From: Takakia lepidozioides
Taxonomy: Eukaryota; Streptophyta; Takakiopsida; Takakiales; Takakiaceae
Direction: 5' to 3'
Assembly (NCBI GenBank): GCA_030704615.1
Contig: CM060733.1
Coordinates: forward strand, 33,480,001 to 33,544,000
Length of the DNA: 64,000 nucleotides
Shown here: positions 44,395 through 55,881 of the stretch, in pieces
Layout: every line of letters starts with the position of its first letter
Position numbering within the stretch: position 1 is the first letter of the stretch
Made by a program: the position numbers and the translations under genes
The notes under the pieces: generated by a model
Told to the model about the DNA's origin: nothing
The model's input: only the letters and a program-made list of their open reading frames with translations
Databases searched by the model: none

Positions 44395-46426
44395 GGCTGC
44401 AGAATCAGACAAGAGATGCAGCGGCAATGAGCGACAGACATATTAAGAATAAGAAAGCAGAGAAGGGCGGAAAAGAGAATGGAAAGAAACCAAAGCACAA
44501 AGCACAAAGAGGAAAGCTCACCGGGCAACAGACGACGGTTGTTGCGACGATTCGGTGCTCACGCGACTGTCCGCGCCTCGAAAACCTAACACGCACAAAT
44601 GACCATTGGGAGGTGGATGGGCCCTAAACGAAACAGTGCGAAAGAAGTCGAGCGGGAAATGGACCCTGCATGTGCGGAGTGACGTGGCGAGATTTCACTG
44701 GCGCCCCTTTTTGGCCGCCATCGCATTAAATAGTTGCAGACCCCTCACACGTACTGGCGGTATGCCACTGCACGGACAGTCCAGTAGACGGGATGAGTGG
44801 GACTATCGTCAATCTGTCGTCGTCGCATTCATCAAGTCCAGCAGACTTACTCCTGATGACAAAGACGGCCGAGCAGACCCAGTACCCTCCACAACAGACT
44901 CATATGCCACCGTAAGGATAGACTGACGACTGAGGTTAAGCGGATTGACGAAGAGACTAAGGCGAGTGCGGAGTCTGATGACGTGCCGCGACGTGACTGG
45001 GCCTCCTTACCGCCGTCGCTACATTTATTGCGTCCAGCAGACTTAAACCTAATGACATAACGGCCGAACAGACCCACTGCAAACAAACTTGCGCAACAAC
45101 AGACTCGTATGCCACTGCACGGACAGTCCAGTAGACGGAAGGTTCAACAGACTGACGAAGAGACTGGCGCAGAGTAATTTGCGCGACAACAGACTGATTT
45201 CTAATAGACTAATACCCCAAAAGACAAAGTATCCCCTAGGTGGCCGGGTGATACGAGAGTAAATCGTAAACCGCGTCCAGCAAACTTACACGTGATAATA
45301 ATCACGGCTCAACATACCCAGCGCAAACAGACTTGCGCCACAGTAGACTGACTTTGTGACAGTCCAGCTGACTGATATAAGAAGAGACGGACAGACTAGC
45401 AGTCCGACGGCTCAGCAGACTCACGACAATGCGGATAATTAAAAGGTAGTAGTTAAACGGACTTATATCCGAAGAGACGGACTTCCAGCTGACCGACGGT
45501 TCAACAGACTGACGAGAGAAGACACTTCGGAATTCGGCAGGCAGTGACGGCCCAGTAGTCCAGTGAAGAACAAACTCACGCCACACCAGACTTGTATCCT
45601 TACAGACCAACAGTCTAGCAGACCAGACTGATATCGCATCAGAACCACGCTTGGTGTCGCCGTCATGCCGTGGTTGCATTTCATCCGTCCAACAGACTTG
45701 CATATGCCCATACTCATGGCACAACACACTGCTTAGAGAAAGTACTGACAAAGACGCAGTCGAAGAGCCTGTTGATCCACGCGCATTTGTAGTCGTAAGG
45801 ACCTCGAACATCCACAAGCAACGTGAATCCACATCTCTCAGGCTACGTCTCCTTTCCCATTGTCCAATTTTCAAGGAGACGGTAGTGGTTGAGATGTGAT
45901 GTTTCAGGAGGTGCATCTGGATGTTTGAGGACCTTCGGACTGGATCCTGTTCCGTTCACACTCTCCGCAGTTCCCAGACATGTGGTGGCAGAGACGTCCT
46001 CCCCTGAACAGTCTCATCGGTGGACATAAATTCTGCAATGTATACACGCCCCCACGTGCATATGCTTCTGCGATTTCCGCTATCGTGTTACCAATGGTTT
46101 CCTGCTCCATACGAAGGAGCTCGGACTCAGAGACACACCACAAACCGTAAACGCATGCAATTTTTCCACATATCGTCCTAAAAAATAAGCACGTCAGCAC
46201 AAAACGAAGGCGAAAATAGTGGAAGCATATGCACGATGGTGGCTGTAGAGCCCCGCCAGCCCTCTCATGTTCAGGCACACCCTTCATCGTCATTAAAATC
46301 GCCATAAACAAGAACAACAGCCGCATGCGTGCAAAGTTACCTCCGCAACATTGGACAACAAAAAGCCGCAAGAACGAGACAACAAGAACGAGTGGGCGAG
46401 TTCGTGGCAGGGTGTTACGATCTTCC
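43800..46426 (-). repeat. CAGCAGACT repeat-rich right half of the MULE
   Basis: Outside the ULP exon the plus strand is scattered with CAGCAGACT, CAACAGACTG and CCAGTAGACGG motifs (reverse complement of AGTCTGCTG). Here the motif points left, whereas left of 43.1 kb it points right. Minus-strand open frames such as 45302-45916 follow the repeats and are not supported as genes. Confidence 0.65.
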
Positions 46427-46428
46427 AT
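45904..46428 (-). CDS. Hypothetical ORF next to the MULE right end
   Basis: 174 codons on minus. The N-terminal half is hydrophobic and may be intron read-through; a GT donor (about 46346) and an AG acceptor (about 46180) could bracket an intron. The C-terminal half (SELLRMEQETIGNTIAEIAE and a Cys-rich end) looks more like protein, but the splice phases do not join well. I cannot assign a function. It could be an upstream exon of MULE cargo. Confidence 0.25.
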   Translation of the reverse strand: MEDRNTLPRTRPLVLVVSFLRLFVVQCCGGNFARMRLLFLFMAILMTMKGVPEHERAGGALQPPSCICFHYFRLRFVLTCLFFRTICGKIACVYGLWCVSESELLRMEQETIGNTIAEIAEAYARGGVYTLQNLCPPMRLFRGGRLCHHMSGNCGECERNRIQSEGPQTSRCTS

Positions 46429-46750
46429 GCCCTAAACATGGATGGCGCGGATGGGTTTCTCAGAATGGACGATCCAGATCCTTCGGCCGGCGCGGACTGG
46501 CAGATTGGGGGGGCAGCAGACGGGCACAGCGGACTGTTGGGTGGACTTGCGGGGACTGGCGTGCACGGCAGACTGGCGGTTTGGTGGACTGAGGGGAACT
46601 GGACTCACGGGCAGCGGACTGGGGGCGGGGCTGCCGCGGGCGCGGCTGGTGGGGCCGCGGCAGCAGGTGGGCTACCGGGGCATCAGTGCGCGGGGCCCAC
46701 CGGTCAGCTCGCGTGCGGCATAACGTCCGAATTATTGTAAAATGAGAGGC
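46427..46750 (-). repeat. MULE right terminal inverted repeat
   Basis: 324 bp pairing with 26557-27037. It ends GAGAGGC, followed by the 9-bp duplication AATTTGAAG at 46751-46759. Confidence 0.9.
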
Positions 46751-46759
46751 AATTTGAAG

Positions 46760-47329
46760 AGTCTGTTTGGCATGAAACATGGCAGAGAAGCCATGTTATG
46801 TGGCACGGACATGAAGTAGTATGACAAAGCTGAGTATTGTGGTTGTCAGAAAAAGATATGGATTGACAGTCTTGAACTTCAATATTCTTTTTGCTCCCTG
46901 CAATGGTTGGATTTGCAACCGCTGAGGCTGAACTGACCTAGTAAATTTCACATCCAATTCCAGTTTGTGTTCCTTGAAACCCGCATACAAAGCCATCTTC
47001 GGCATATCCTCGGCCCAATACATGTTAGCAATGAGGTCTCAAGTCCGCCTGCCAATGCTGAGGCAAATGGACCCCGCCGGAATGCCATCAACACAAATTG
47101 CTCTGAACCAAGGATGGGGATCAAATTACGGAACTGAAATACTCACTGGACTAAATGCTCCATTGCATTTCTGAAGTGTCACCCGTTCAGACGCGATGCC
47201 GGCAAGTCGATGTGGCTCGAGCAGAACGTCACCGAAGGCCTTCTTTAATGTGATTCTACTTACATACTGCTATCAGACATATATATATATATATATGCGC
47301 GCTGCAGTAGGCCGTTGAGACAACAGAGC
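46760..47329. other. No gene seen; short (TA)n microsatellite
   Basis: Flank of the MULE. An AT dinucleotide run lies at about 47278-47296. Open frames are short and unrecognised. Confidence 0.5.
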
Positions 47330-47610
47330 AAAGGTCAGGCAAATAATGGAGAGAGAGCTGTAAAAGAGAAGCCAGGCCGCTGCTGCATTGAGGTCAACAG
47401 GCAAGTGCATCCGCTTATTGAGGAAATCCATGGTAAGGTTCAGAGATTGTCTGTGATGAAGGAGGCTCGGTATGTGCCTGACACACGATTTGTATTGCAT
47501 GATGTGGAGGAGGAGATGAAGGAACTATCTCTGGTTGCAACCACAGTGAGAAGCTAGCCATGGCTTTGGGGCTCATCAGCACCCCTCCACAGCTGGAATT
47601 GTCACCCGTA
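47330..47610 (+). pseudogene. PPR-DYW protein fragment (E/E+ region)
   Basis: Reads GRCCIEVNRQVHPLIEEIHG, then RYVPDTRFVLHDVEEEMKEL, the region that precedes the DYW deaminase domain of plant organellar RNA-editing factors. A frameshift follows, where HHSEKLA would be expected. The PPR repeats and the deaminase core are missing. It is a close relative of the fragment at 62331-62590. Non-functional. Confidence 0.75.
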
Positions 47611-47794
47611 GTCATGACATGAAACCAACATCATTTTTTGCCAATCAACCCTGCCTCCCTCCCTCCTGGTATGGGTCTATTTTTCTCTGTTTCCCTCCCA
47701 AATCTTAAAACCCCAAACCACCCGAGTTACGGGTCACTAGGCTTTCCCGTGCCTGCTCTTCTGGCAATGCCATAAGGCGCTTCAACCAGCACTG

Positions 47795-48076
47795 GAAATG
47801 AAATGTGTCTGCAACCTGAGCAGCCCCTTTCCCATCCCTTGCTTCCATGTGACACATGCTATCTCTTCCTACAATGGAGGGTAGCTGCCAAACACATCAC
47901 ACAGTGCACACTGCATTGCCATGGGAGGGGGACAGTAGCATAAATGACGCAGACGTGATCCGCTTCATACGTTGAACACCGGTCAAGAAAGGAGGACTTA
48001 CACGAGCAGCATTGAATTGAAGGAGGCCAACTCTGATACCAGGGACCCTGCTGGCATCGCCTGTCCAGCTGACTGC
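47795..48076 (+). repeat. Left arm of an inverted repeat pair
   Basis: Similar to the reverse complement of about 51790-52045. Shared landmarks include CCAGCACTGGAAATGAAATG, TTCCATGTGACACATGCTATC, TCCTACAATGGAGGGTAG and CTCTGATACCAGGGACCCTG. The arms lie about 3.7 kb apart and enclose the kelch copy with its LINE. No 9-bp flank or transposase was found. Confidence 0.7.
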
Positions 48077-48179
48077 ATCATGCTCCCACCAGTCAGCGCC
48101 TAGGCTTCATTGGATCTATGCAGCTTCCCACCAACTAATAACCTTAAACACCAACAAACACACCAGCTGTCTATGACCT

Positions 48180-50051
48180 CCGTGCAGAGCAAGAGATTGA
48201 GTGCCCGACACCCAGTGTATCCAGCTTCGACTCTGCCATCTTCCTCCCCAATTTCACGCACACAGTAGTTTCAGGGGCGTTTCTATGTACAAACCACAAA
48301 ATAGAAAACATACAGAGCACTGCTGGAAATAGTAAAAGGCAAGTGGATGGCTAGCAAAGAAGGTTCAAGTACCAGAATAACAAAAGCAAGAGAGAGGCTT
48401 TGGATAGCAAGGAAGTGATACCAACAATAGTCGGGCTCATGGGTATTAGAGGCTTGGTCTTTCTTTCCCGTCTTCTCTTTCCCCCAAGCTCTCGCAAGAA
48501 TGCGGCCCTACTCTCTTTGCTCTGATTTATGGACCAAAGGATGACGACTACAATGTGATGGCTTATGACATGGGTGACGGTGTGTGGACTCACTTTGCTT
48601 CATTGTTGTTGTGGAGTTGGTTTCGTTGGACACATGTGGACTCACTTTGCTATACAAATTCATTGTTGTTGTGGAGTGGTTTCCGTGCACACATGGGTCC
48701 AAGGCTTGTAGAGAAATGAAATGAAATGGTACTTTATAACGTCCGCGGAAAGCTCATAGAGCTTATGGGACAAAATGGAAACATGAGAGAGGAACAAGTC
48801 CAGAAACCACAATTAATGTTCTAGCGAATGTCGAAGGGTGAAGGCCTCGTGCAGGTAGGCTGCCAAGCATTTTTGATCCTCATAGTGGAAGACATCAGTG
48901 AGAGTTTGGGTTCCACTGAATAAACAGTGGAATCTCCCACGGATCTCGTAGTATAGAGGGCAGTAGAAGAAGAAGTGTGCTTCAGTTTCGATTTCCTGGC
49001 TGCGCCCTATGCAAGCTGGACATAGGCGGTCCTCCCGTTGCAGGTTTTCCCATCTGCCAGTCTCTATCCGTAGGTTGTGGGAACCCACCCTGAACCGCCC
49101 CAATGCCCTCAGGAGGGAAGGAGATAAGGATGCTGAAAGGTAATTTGGTCTCAAGATTCTATTGTCGCGGAGCACCAAGAATGTCTCTCGATAGAAGTGG
49201 AGCTTTGTTGTGAGATTGGGTAGCTTCCAAGTTCTCTGGACATGTAATTCCATAAGCTCTCTCCTAAAGAGTCTGTTGCGGTCATGTCTGGACGTGATGT
49301 ACACCTCATCTGGATTCATTGGTAATAGGAAAGCAGTAGAAAGTCCGTTACGTTGAAATAAACTGTCCACTCGAGCATACCAGGAGTTCCTGAAACCTGC
49401 AGCTTTGAGCCTCATAAATGTTGTGAGGGCCCTTGCCACGAGCCCCTTGGGTGGAAGGGCCTGTAATCTATGGAGAAAGATTGTAAGCCGGAAGAGGGCC
49501 TCGGATTGCAATGGTACACATGCGAACTCTGCCCCTAGGATCTGAGATGGAGTTGTGCTCCTGGCGCCAAGCATTGCTTGGAGAAAAGATGACTGTAATG
49601 GCTCCAAATTCTTTTCCCACCAGGAGACAGGGACACCAGGTGCCCAGAACTCACAACCATAGATGGTAGCAGGGCTGACGACAGTTGTCAAACAGCCACT
49701 TTTTGGTAGAGAGTGGGCCGGCTATTGCTAGTTGGGCTTCTTCATCACGGAGATGATCCACTCTTAGGAATATGGGAGTTCCAAGTTTCTACAAAGACTG
49801 TAGAGTGGGTGGAGATTGCAAGAATGGAGTTCGAAACAAGGGCCACCATGTACTACTATTCACCCGTGGTGACCCATGACAATCTCATAGTCATTTCGAC
49901 TGGCATAGAGTATCCAAAAGTTGTGCTGTATGACATGAAGCAACACACATGGACATCCCAACCACTTGGTTTACAAACTAGGATCGAGGAATTCAATATT
50001 ATTTGTAGCTTAGTTTTGGTTGGCGGTTTTAGCTTAGGTGCAAAAGTCTAG
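48180..50051 (+). pseudogene. Kelch part of an F-box/kelch gene, F-box lost, LINE inserted
   Basis: Duplicate of 60880-62330. The 5' flank is shared up to CCCCCAAGCTC, then about 0.67 kb is missing (the F-box and first kelch region). Sequence resumes with PTLFALIYGPKDDDYNVMAY. After GPRLVE a LINE (48715-49705) interrupts, and the frame resumes as GIWEFQVSTKTVEWVEIARM, YYYSPVVTHDNLIVIS and the common end GGFSLGAKV. A local tandem duplication of TTGTTGTTGTGGAGT text lies at about 48600-48680. Clearly non-functional. Confidence 0.82.
48715..49705 (-). mobile_element. 5'-truncated LINE (non-LTR retrotransposon) in antisense
   Basis: The minus-strand ORF (49691-48813, 292 codons) is the C-terminal part of a LINE ORF2 after the reverse transcriptase. 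It ends in a Cys/His cluster (CPACIGRSQEIETEAHFFFYC) typical of the zinc-binding tail. A 7-bp duplication GTAGAGA flanks it (48708-48714 and 49706-49712). The 3' end carries a CATTTC repeat tail instead of poly-A. The remaining ORF looks open, so the insertion is fairly young. Confidence 0.85.
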
Positions 50052-51789
50052 ACAAGCTTTTCTTTCCTTTGAACTCCCATCGGTTTCTTGTATGGCTTCT
50101 TACATCCTCTATGCTCTAGGCATTTGGCAGACATGTCCACGAGGGTAGTAGTCAGAATTTGTTACACTTCCAGCTTTCACAATGTGAGCGTGGACCTGTT
50201 TGCCCTTTTCATGTTCATGGATGATGTGTAGAAACACGTTTGGTTTGAATCCAGTTTGGATAGTGTGGGAGTGCACCTACTTTCGAGCTTCCAGGCCTTT
50301 TGTCTTGATGCACTTATTCAATCTTGAGACAGATGTAAGTATGCGAATCTGCTGAAAGGCCTCCTTGATTCAAAATGTGCATAGCCTCTGTCAGTTGTCC
50401 TGCTTGATATATTGTCCTCAACAGCACAAGACTGCCTTGTGGACTTCCTTTCCTCGTCCTCTTTTGAAATAGGCGGACATGGTCGAGGTGCCTGATTTTA
50501 TGGACTGTGCTTCTGCTGCTTCCAGTTGAACATCTGTCACTGGCCTTACTCTTGTGCTTGACATGATCTAGCCTCCTCAAATGCATCTGGACTCACTCCA
50601 TACCAGCCTTCTTTCTTTCAGCTACTCCTACCTCGACAACAAAAATGTGTAGATCCTCCTTGCCCCTAGCAACTGACATTGACAACCTAATATGTATTTA
50701 GCAAACACCCATATCTTCAATCTCCGTCTCATCCAAGCCTTCGCGATGATCTAATTACTAGTTTGAAGAAACTTTCATGACTGTCAAGTATAATTGCCAG
50801 ATTTTGACCATGCGCACACTCTCTTATATTGTGTCGAGTACACTTTATCAGTAGAATCAACCGCAGAGGAACACCTGCTGTCCCAGGATATTATCCTCTA
50901 TCCCACAATCGTCCAGAAGGTGTGTTTGAGCAGTTCCATTTCAAGTGATCTCAGACAACAAGCTGCTGTAAGGCAAGAAATATTTTGAACACAACCCCCA
51001 ACAAGACCTGCGATTGCACTCTTCATGATCTCTTAACCAATTGCCTAAAATTCTTCTAGTGTTGCCGCCATCCAAGAGACAAACACCTGAGGCTCGCCTC
51101 CAAGACGCAAGAATCTCCAACCCACCAAGCGCTGTGATGAATTAGACGCCTCAAAGGCAATGGACAATGAGGAGGACCAAGAACCCCCCCAACTCTGCGC
51201 CCACTGTGTTTGAACCCCCACTGCAGGTAACTTCATGAAATTTCTGCCAGCTGTGCGTACGCACACTCCAGTCTTCGTTTTGATACTCTCACTTTCTCTG
51301 ATTTTGGAACTGGTTTAGGTTTATTTTGATGTAATTTGCTTGTGGCCTTTGTGATGATCTGCTTGCTATGGTCAGTATATTTGTCCAGCAGATGCAGGAT
51401 GCGCTCGATATGCAGAAGTCATGATGCGAGATTTGCAAGCTCTCTAGTAGAGCATGTGAAGGTGGTGAAAGTCACTGTTGTCATGATTGTGGTTGCAGGA
51501 TTTTATCGTGCAAATGTTGCAGAGCAAATTTATACGTTGTACAATGCTGCAGTGATCCAACGGAAGTGCGCAACGTCAGAGCACCTCAGGAAACTTGAGC
51601 GGCTTCGAGTGACAGGTTGCACGGGGAATCGGCATGCTTCGATGCAGACAAGTGCTCTTCAAAACGATAAAGGAAATTTACTCTAGGGCCCTCCGAATTG
51701 CCCCCAACTGCACAGCATCACACCACACTTGTATTGATTAGAGCCAGAGAATTTCATTCCCGGCACCATGTGACAGCGACTACCTCTCC
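50052..51789. other. No gene seen
   Basis: Only short open frames without recognisable domains. The plus frame at 51336-51686 (116 codons) shows no motif I can assign. Confidence 0.5.
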
Positions 51790-52045
51790 CCACGAGGCAG
51801 TCAGCTGGACAGGCGATGCAAGCAGGGTCCCTGGTATCAGAGTTGGCTTCCTTCAATGCTGCTCTTGTAAGTCCTCCTTTCTTGGCCGGACGTCTGCGTA
51901 TGCTATTGCCCCCCCTCCCATGGCAATGCAGTGTGTATTCTGTACTACCCTCCATTGTAGGAAGAGATAGCATGTGTCACATGGAAGCAAGGGAGGAAAA
52001 GAGGTTGCTCAGTTTGCAGACACATTTCAATTCCAGTGCTGGTTG
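51790..52045 (-). repeat. Right arm of an inverted repeat pair
   Basis: Partner of 47795-48076 in opposite orientation. In addition, about 70 bp starting TCAGCGCC(C/T)AGGCTTCATTGG at 52443 repeats, in direct orientation, the segment at about 48095-48162, so two separate duplications link these loci. Confidence 0.68.
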
Positions 52046-52512
52046 CAGGTCTTGAGGCGCTGGACGGTAAAGCCTAGTAACTGGGAGCTGTCTTCAAAGC
52101 ATGTAGCTTTTTGTCACTGGTGGTATTCTTCACTGTAACTGAGTTCAAGCCCAGAATTTTGAATTCAAAGAGGGATTGTGCACACCGAGGACCTTGACCA
52201 CAGATACCAGCGCAGGAGCGGAATCAATGAATGCAGCACCTATGTTACTCTGTTTGATGCAGCTTTAGTTGCTTGATCTATGTGGATGATCTCGGAGTAG
52301 AGAAGCGGGGTGCTCGACGATGCACAATTACTTTGGAGCGTGTCTGTATGCCTTGGTATGTTGAAGCACTGCCACTTATGTAGCATACAGAACCCCCTAA
52401 GATTACAAAGTCAAGTGGATTCGTGAATCTTCGTTAGATGTATGTCAGCGCCCAGGCTTCATTGGATCTATGCAGCTTCCCACGAACTAATAACCTTAAA
52501 CACCAACAAACA

Positions 52513-53233
52513 CACTGCTGTCTGTGACCTCCGTAACTATATCTCTGCAGATTTTTTCTATCTCCTCTCCTCTCTCCCAAGGAAGGTAACAATACTCCGA
52601 GTCAAGTCAACACAGAACAGACAAGTTGTCGTTGAAGTGAGCCTTTCACGATTTTAGTAGGAGAAATGTGCCCAACACCCCTCCCTCCAACTCTTATTTA
52701 CACAAATTCATGGTTTAGGGTTTTGATACAAACCCCAAAACCCTGAAGTGGGTCCAGAGATGCAGACTCCTTCTAGTTAAATATGTATTGATTCAAAGCC
52801 CAAACCCTGAGGTGTCCTGGAGGAAGCCTTGTCACCTTCTAGTTGACATATCTAGCTTAATCCTGGAACTGTGAACTACGTATGCAGACATCAACTCTGC
52901 AACATCAAATAGCCATGAATCTTGCAGATGCTAGCACCCCAGCTTTCTGACAACTGTATGAAGAACAAACTTCGACGATTGGGCTGCTAGAGTCAAACTG
53001 TCATCTTACCTTATAAATGATCACCTCTCAGGAATGAACTTAGACAGGCCAGATAAAACACTGTCAATATTGAACCAAGTTCCAAGCCATTTTTGACCAT
53101 TCAGACCATTACATAACCTTGAAGGCGTGTTAGTGCATCTTCCTTCTTCCTATCTACTCTACAGCTAAGCCTCCGACAATGTGATATCAATTTGCACAAG
53201 GAATTGCATTTTGCAATAGTCTGTCCTTTCCAT
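52513..53233. other. No gene seen
   Basis: AT-rich spacer downstream of the TIC20-like copy; no open frame over 75 codons carries a known motif. Confidence 0.5.
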
Positions 53234-53760
53234 TCACTCATACGGGATCTGCATGTAGGATGCATCTGACAAAAAGGGCACAACAGCATACATGCCATTT
53301 AATGCGCACCTAATGCAATCCAGCACTATGGAAGGAAACGCAAATGTGATTGCTAGCCAGCAGTGTGCCCCGAATGTTCCCCAGTAAACTGCCTGTGGCA
53401 CCCACTCATTCACCGTCCCAATCACCTGAACAATGGTCTCCAGCAACATGCCGGTTACAACATGGAATTGGAGGAAATGAAGCCACCAATTATTGCGCAC
53501 CACACCAAGATATGCACCGAAGAAACATGCAAGCAAGAACCATCCAGGTACGGAACGGATAAGAATCAGAAAAGGGTATGTACTCATAGTCTTCAATAAA
53601 GGAGTGCAGACTGTATGCAGTCTCTGCATACATCCAAGTCTCACTCAAGGGCCAGAATGTGCCACCAAAACTTGGGCTTCTCCGTGTCATCGGAGGAAAT
53701 CCCTTAAAGGACGGCACATCCTCTGCTGAAGCCCTTGCACGTTTCCTCTCTGATTTCTAG
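53234..53760 (-). pseudogene. TIC20: TIC20-I-like chloroplast inner envelope translocon protein, frameshifted
   Basis: TIC20 is a multi-span protein of the plastid inner membrane protein-import channel. In order: AEDVPSFKGFPPMTRR, LSETWMYAETAYSLHSF, SVPGWFLLACFFGAYLGVV, FLQFHVVTGMLLETIVQVIG, WVPQAVYWGTFGAHCW, DCIRCALNGMYAVVPF and the end QIPYE with stop at 53234. Three to four membrane segments are visible. Defects: one base missing after MTRR (the next frame gives KPKFWWHILAL), a loss of several residues before LSETW, and a frame change at about 53575. The transit-peptide exon is not certain; a possible exon at about 54030-54138 on minus is bounded by AG and GT. Either a pseudogene or base errors in a real gene. 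Confidence 0.75.
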
Positions 53761-54884
53761 CTGGAATGGAGGAAAGTCTGAGAAAGGTATACTAATACCA
53801 ATCAGTTTGGTAATAGTAAATGAAGGTACCCGTATGGTGGCTCTTTCAACTACCTACAGCAACCCTGCCAGGTGTCCTTGATGCAAAGGATGAGTTGCTG
53901 TGATGGGAAAACTTAGAATTTAAACCAGAACACGTGCTTTATGGGGAATGTTAGACAGGAGGTCAGTCGAGAGAGCAAAAGAGAATGCAGGAGAAACATG
54001 CTTGAGAGGCTAGGAGAGAGGGAGGGGATAGGAGGGCAATATTACCTCCTAAGCTCCTGATGCTTTCTTGGTAAATGAGGAAGCAATGCCTGTCCAGCCC
54101 TACGGCATAAATGAGGGAGATCACAATCCAGTGTAAACACTGCACCTACAGGCACAGAGATGAGACCGTCAGATGGATAACTACCATCACACAGTAAGCA
54201 TTGGCATGACCTAACCAAAAATACACATTCTCCCTTCCCTCTTTGGAAAACAAAAGCATGCTTAGAGAAGCTGTTATACTTAATCCCTTGACTTTTCTAT
54301 TATCATAAAGCTGAGGCAGAAATTCATACGGCCACCACACCAATCATAACTTTTACGGGATTATACAATGAACAAGAGCCTCTCTAGATTGGACAGAGAG
54401 ACCTAGATATCTGGTCCCAAAATCTGCAGGTCAGCCCAACCAAAAAAATTAGAATGCCTTGCTGACATTGTGCTCTCTAAAGTTTGAAAGAACTACATGC
54501 AGCAGAATTTGATCATGTGATGTAAGCCTTACTTTACACGGTACGTGAAACAAGAACGAGAACAGTCACTAGTCTCAATCCAAGCACCACTTCGTGCCCT
54601 ACAGTGAAACCAATCGTCAGTCTAAAAGTTAGAAAATGCTTTACGAGCTATGAGGTGAGCCCATGAGAATTTTCCAAAGGCAATGGTACCGTCGAAACAG
54701 CCTTCATGCGTATGCACACACTACAAACCCGCGTTGGGGCCAGAAAGTGACACGGGAGTTCACAGGCAGGCAACGATGCGCCACAACTTGGAGTCAACAT
54801 CACATTGCCCTGCATCAAACAAGCTCTCTCTGGCAGGCTAAATCTCAACAGAAAATACAAACCGATACAGACAGCCAAATGATA
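53761..54884. other. Spacer or upstream exons of the TIC20-like copy
   Basis: Apart from the possible minus-strand exon near 54030-54138 I see no supported coding sequence. Confidence 0.4.
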
Positions 54885-55330
54885 ATCACAATGCAACCAT
54901 CCCTTTCCTGTATGCAGGAACTGCACCAAGGCCCTGTTGTCAGATTGTTATTTCACATTGGCAGAAGACAGAAGCAAGTACTTACCCTTCGGAGGCCTTC
55001 AAAAGGCCACGAGCCAAGAGGGACTCGAACCCACCGGGATGCCCAGCCAGAAGTGGCTCGCATTTGGTCCAAAGTTCGGCAAACTGCAAGTGCTTAGCCG
55101 GGCCAAACACTTGCCCCCCTTTTTGTAGTCGTGTCCATTCAGAATGCACACTGAATGCATACAAATGTAATGCAATGCAAATCCCCATGCAGGACTGACA
55201 GGAAGGCAAATGCAGGACCGACCGACATGGAGTGACTCACCAACTTGCAAAGTCCTGCTGAAGCCATGCTGCCTCATCGTTTAGGGGTTAATTTAAATCT
55301 GCAAAGTGAAGTCCAGCAACCGATCCTCAT
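54885..55330 (-). repeat. Dispersed repeat copy 1, SINE-like
   Basis: About 440 bp closely similar to 58403-58850 in the same orientation. On minus it contains GGGTTCGAGTCCC, a match to the tRNA B box (Pol III promoter). About 70 nt upstream lies TGGCCCGGCTAAG, an imperfect A box. This suggests a tRNA-derived SINE read on minus. The short ORF on plus (54937-55128) is conserved only because the repeat is. Confidence 0.6.
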
Positions 55331-55881
55331 ATACAAAAGCCTTTCCCATCCCTTGTGATCAGACAATTTTCCTGTTCACACATTTCTATCAAGAGCCTTC
55401 ATACAAAATTGACACAGCTACGACTGCACTTTGGAGACAAAGTAGTCCTCTCCCTCTCCTTCTCACTCTCGCTGCCAACCTCTTCTTATGGTGCCTCTCT
55501 TTCTTAAGGCGTCCTTGGCTCTGCCCTCTCTTCTCGATGCCTCCCCTTGCCATGAACAGCTTCCCTGTCACAGAATTGGAGCGACAAGTCAACTGGTCAA
55601 CTATTGTTGTCTAAGTCCCGATTTATAGGGGGAGGGGACGTTGTGCAAACTGCAAACGATATGGGATAAATGATTGACCAATTGGCGCTGGCATGTCCCA
55701 TAATAGCTGTCCCTTAAATGCGGGCTCACGCAACTTTGGATGACATTCGTGCAAATCTGAGGTTTCCATTACAAGCTTTTTGTGTCGGTGGTTTGCATGG
55801 CATTGTGGGTGAGGCACAGCTGCGGGGCTCTCGTCGTGATTCTGCTGTGCACCTCGCCTTGTCTGTCTGCGTTCCTTTGCA

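Larger units (their letters stand above)
26557..46750 (+). mobile_element. MULE (Mutator-like) DNA transposon, 20.2 kb with nested Ty3 element
   Basis: Both ends carry related inverted repeats starting GCCTCTCATTTTACAATAATT (the right end read on the minus strand). The element is flanked by a perfect 9-bp direct duplication AATTTGAAG at 26548-26556 and 46751-46759; a 9-bp duplication plus long TIRs is the hallmark of MULEs. Without the 11.6-kb Ty3 insertion it would be about 8.6 kb. Cargo is a transposase on plus (27.2-42.5 kb, split) and a ULP1-like protease on minus (43.35-44.39 kb). Much of the non-coding part is made of AGTC(C/T)GCTG-type repeats. Confidence 0.93.

Noticed and set aside
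45302-45916. 204-codon minus-strand ORF in the MULE
   Set aside because: Composed largely of translated CAGCAGACT-type repeats with no domain or splice support.
54885-55330. A functional tRNA gene on minus
   Set aside because: Only a B box is convincing; no cloverleaf with acceptor and anticodon stems can be drawn.
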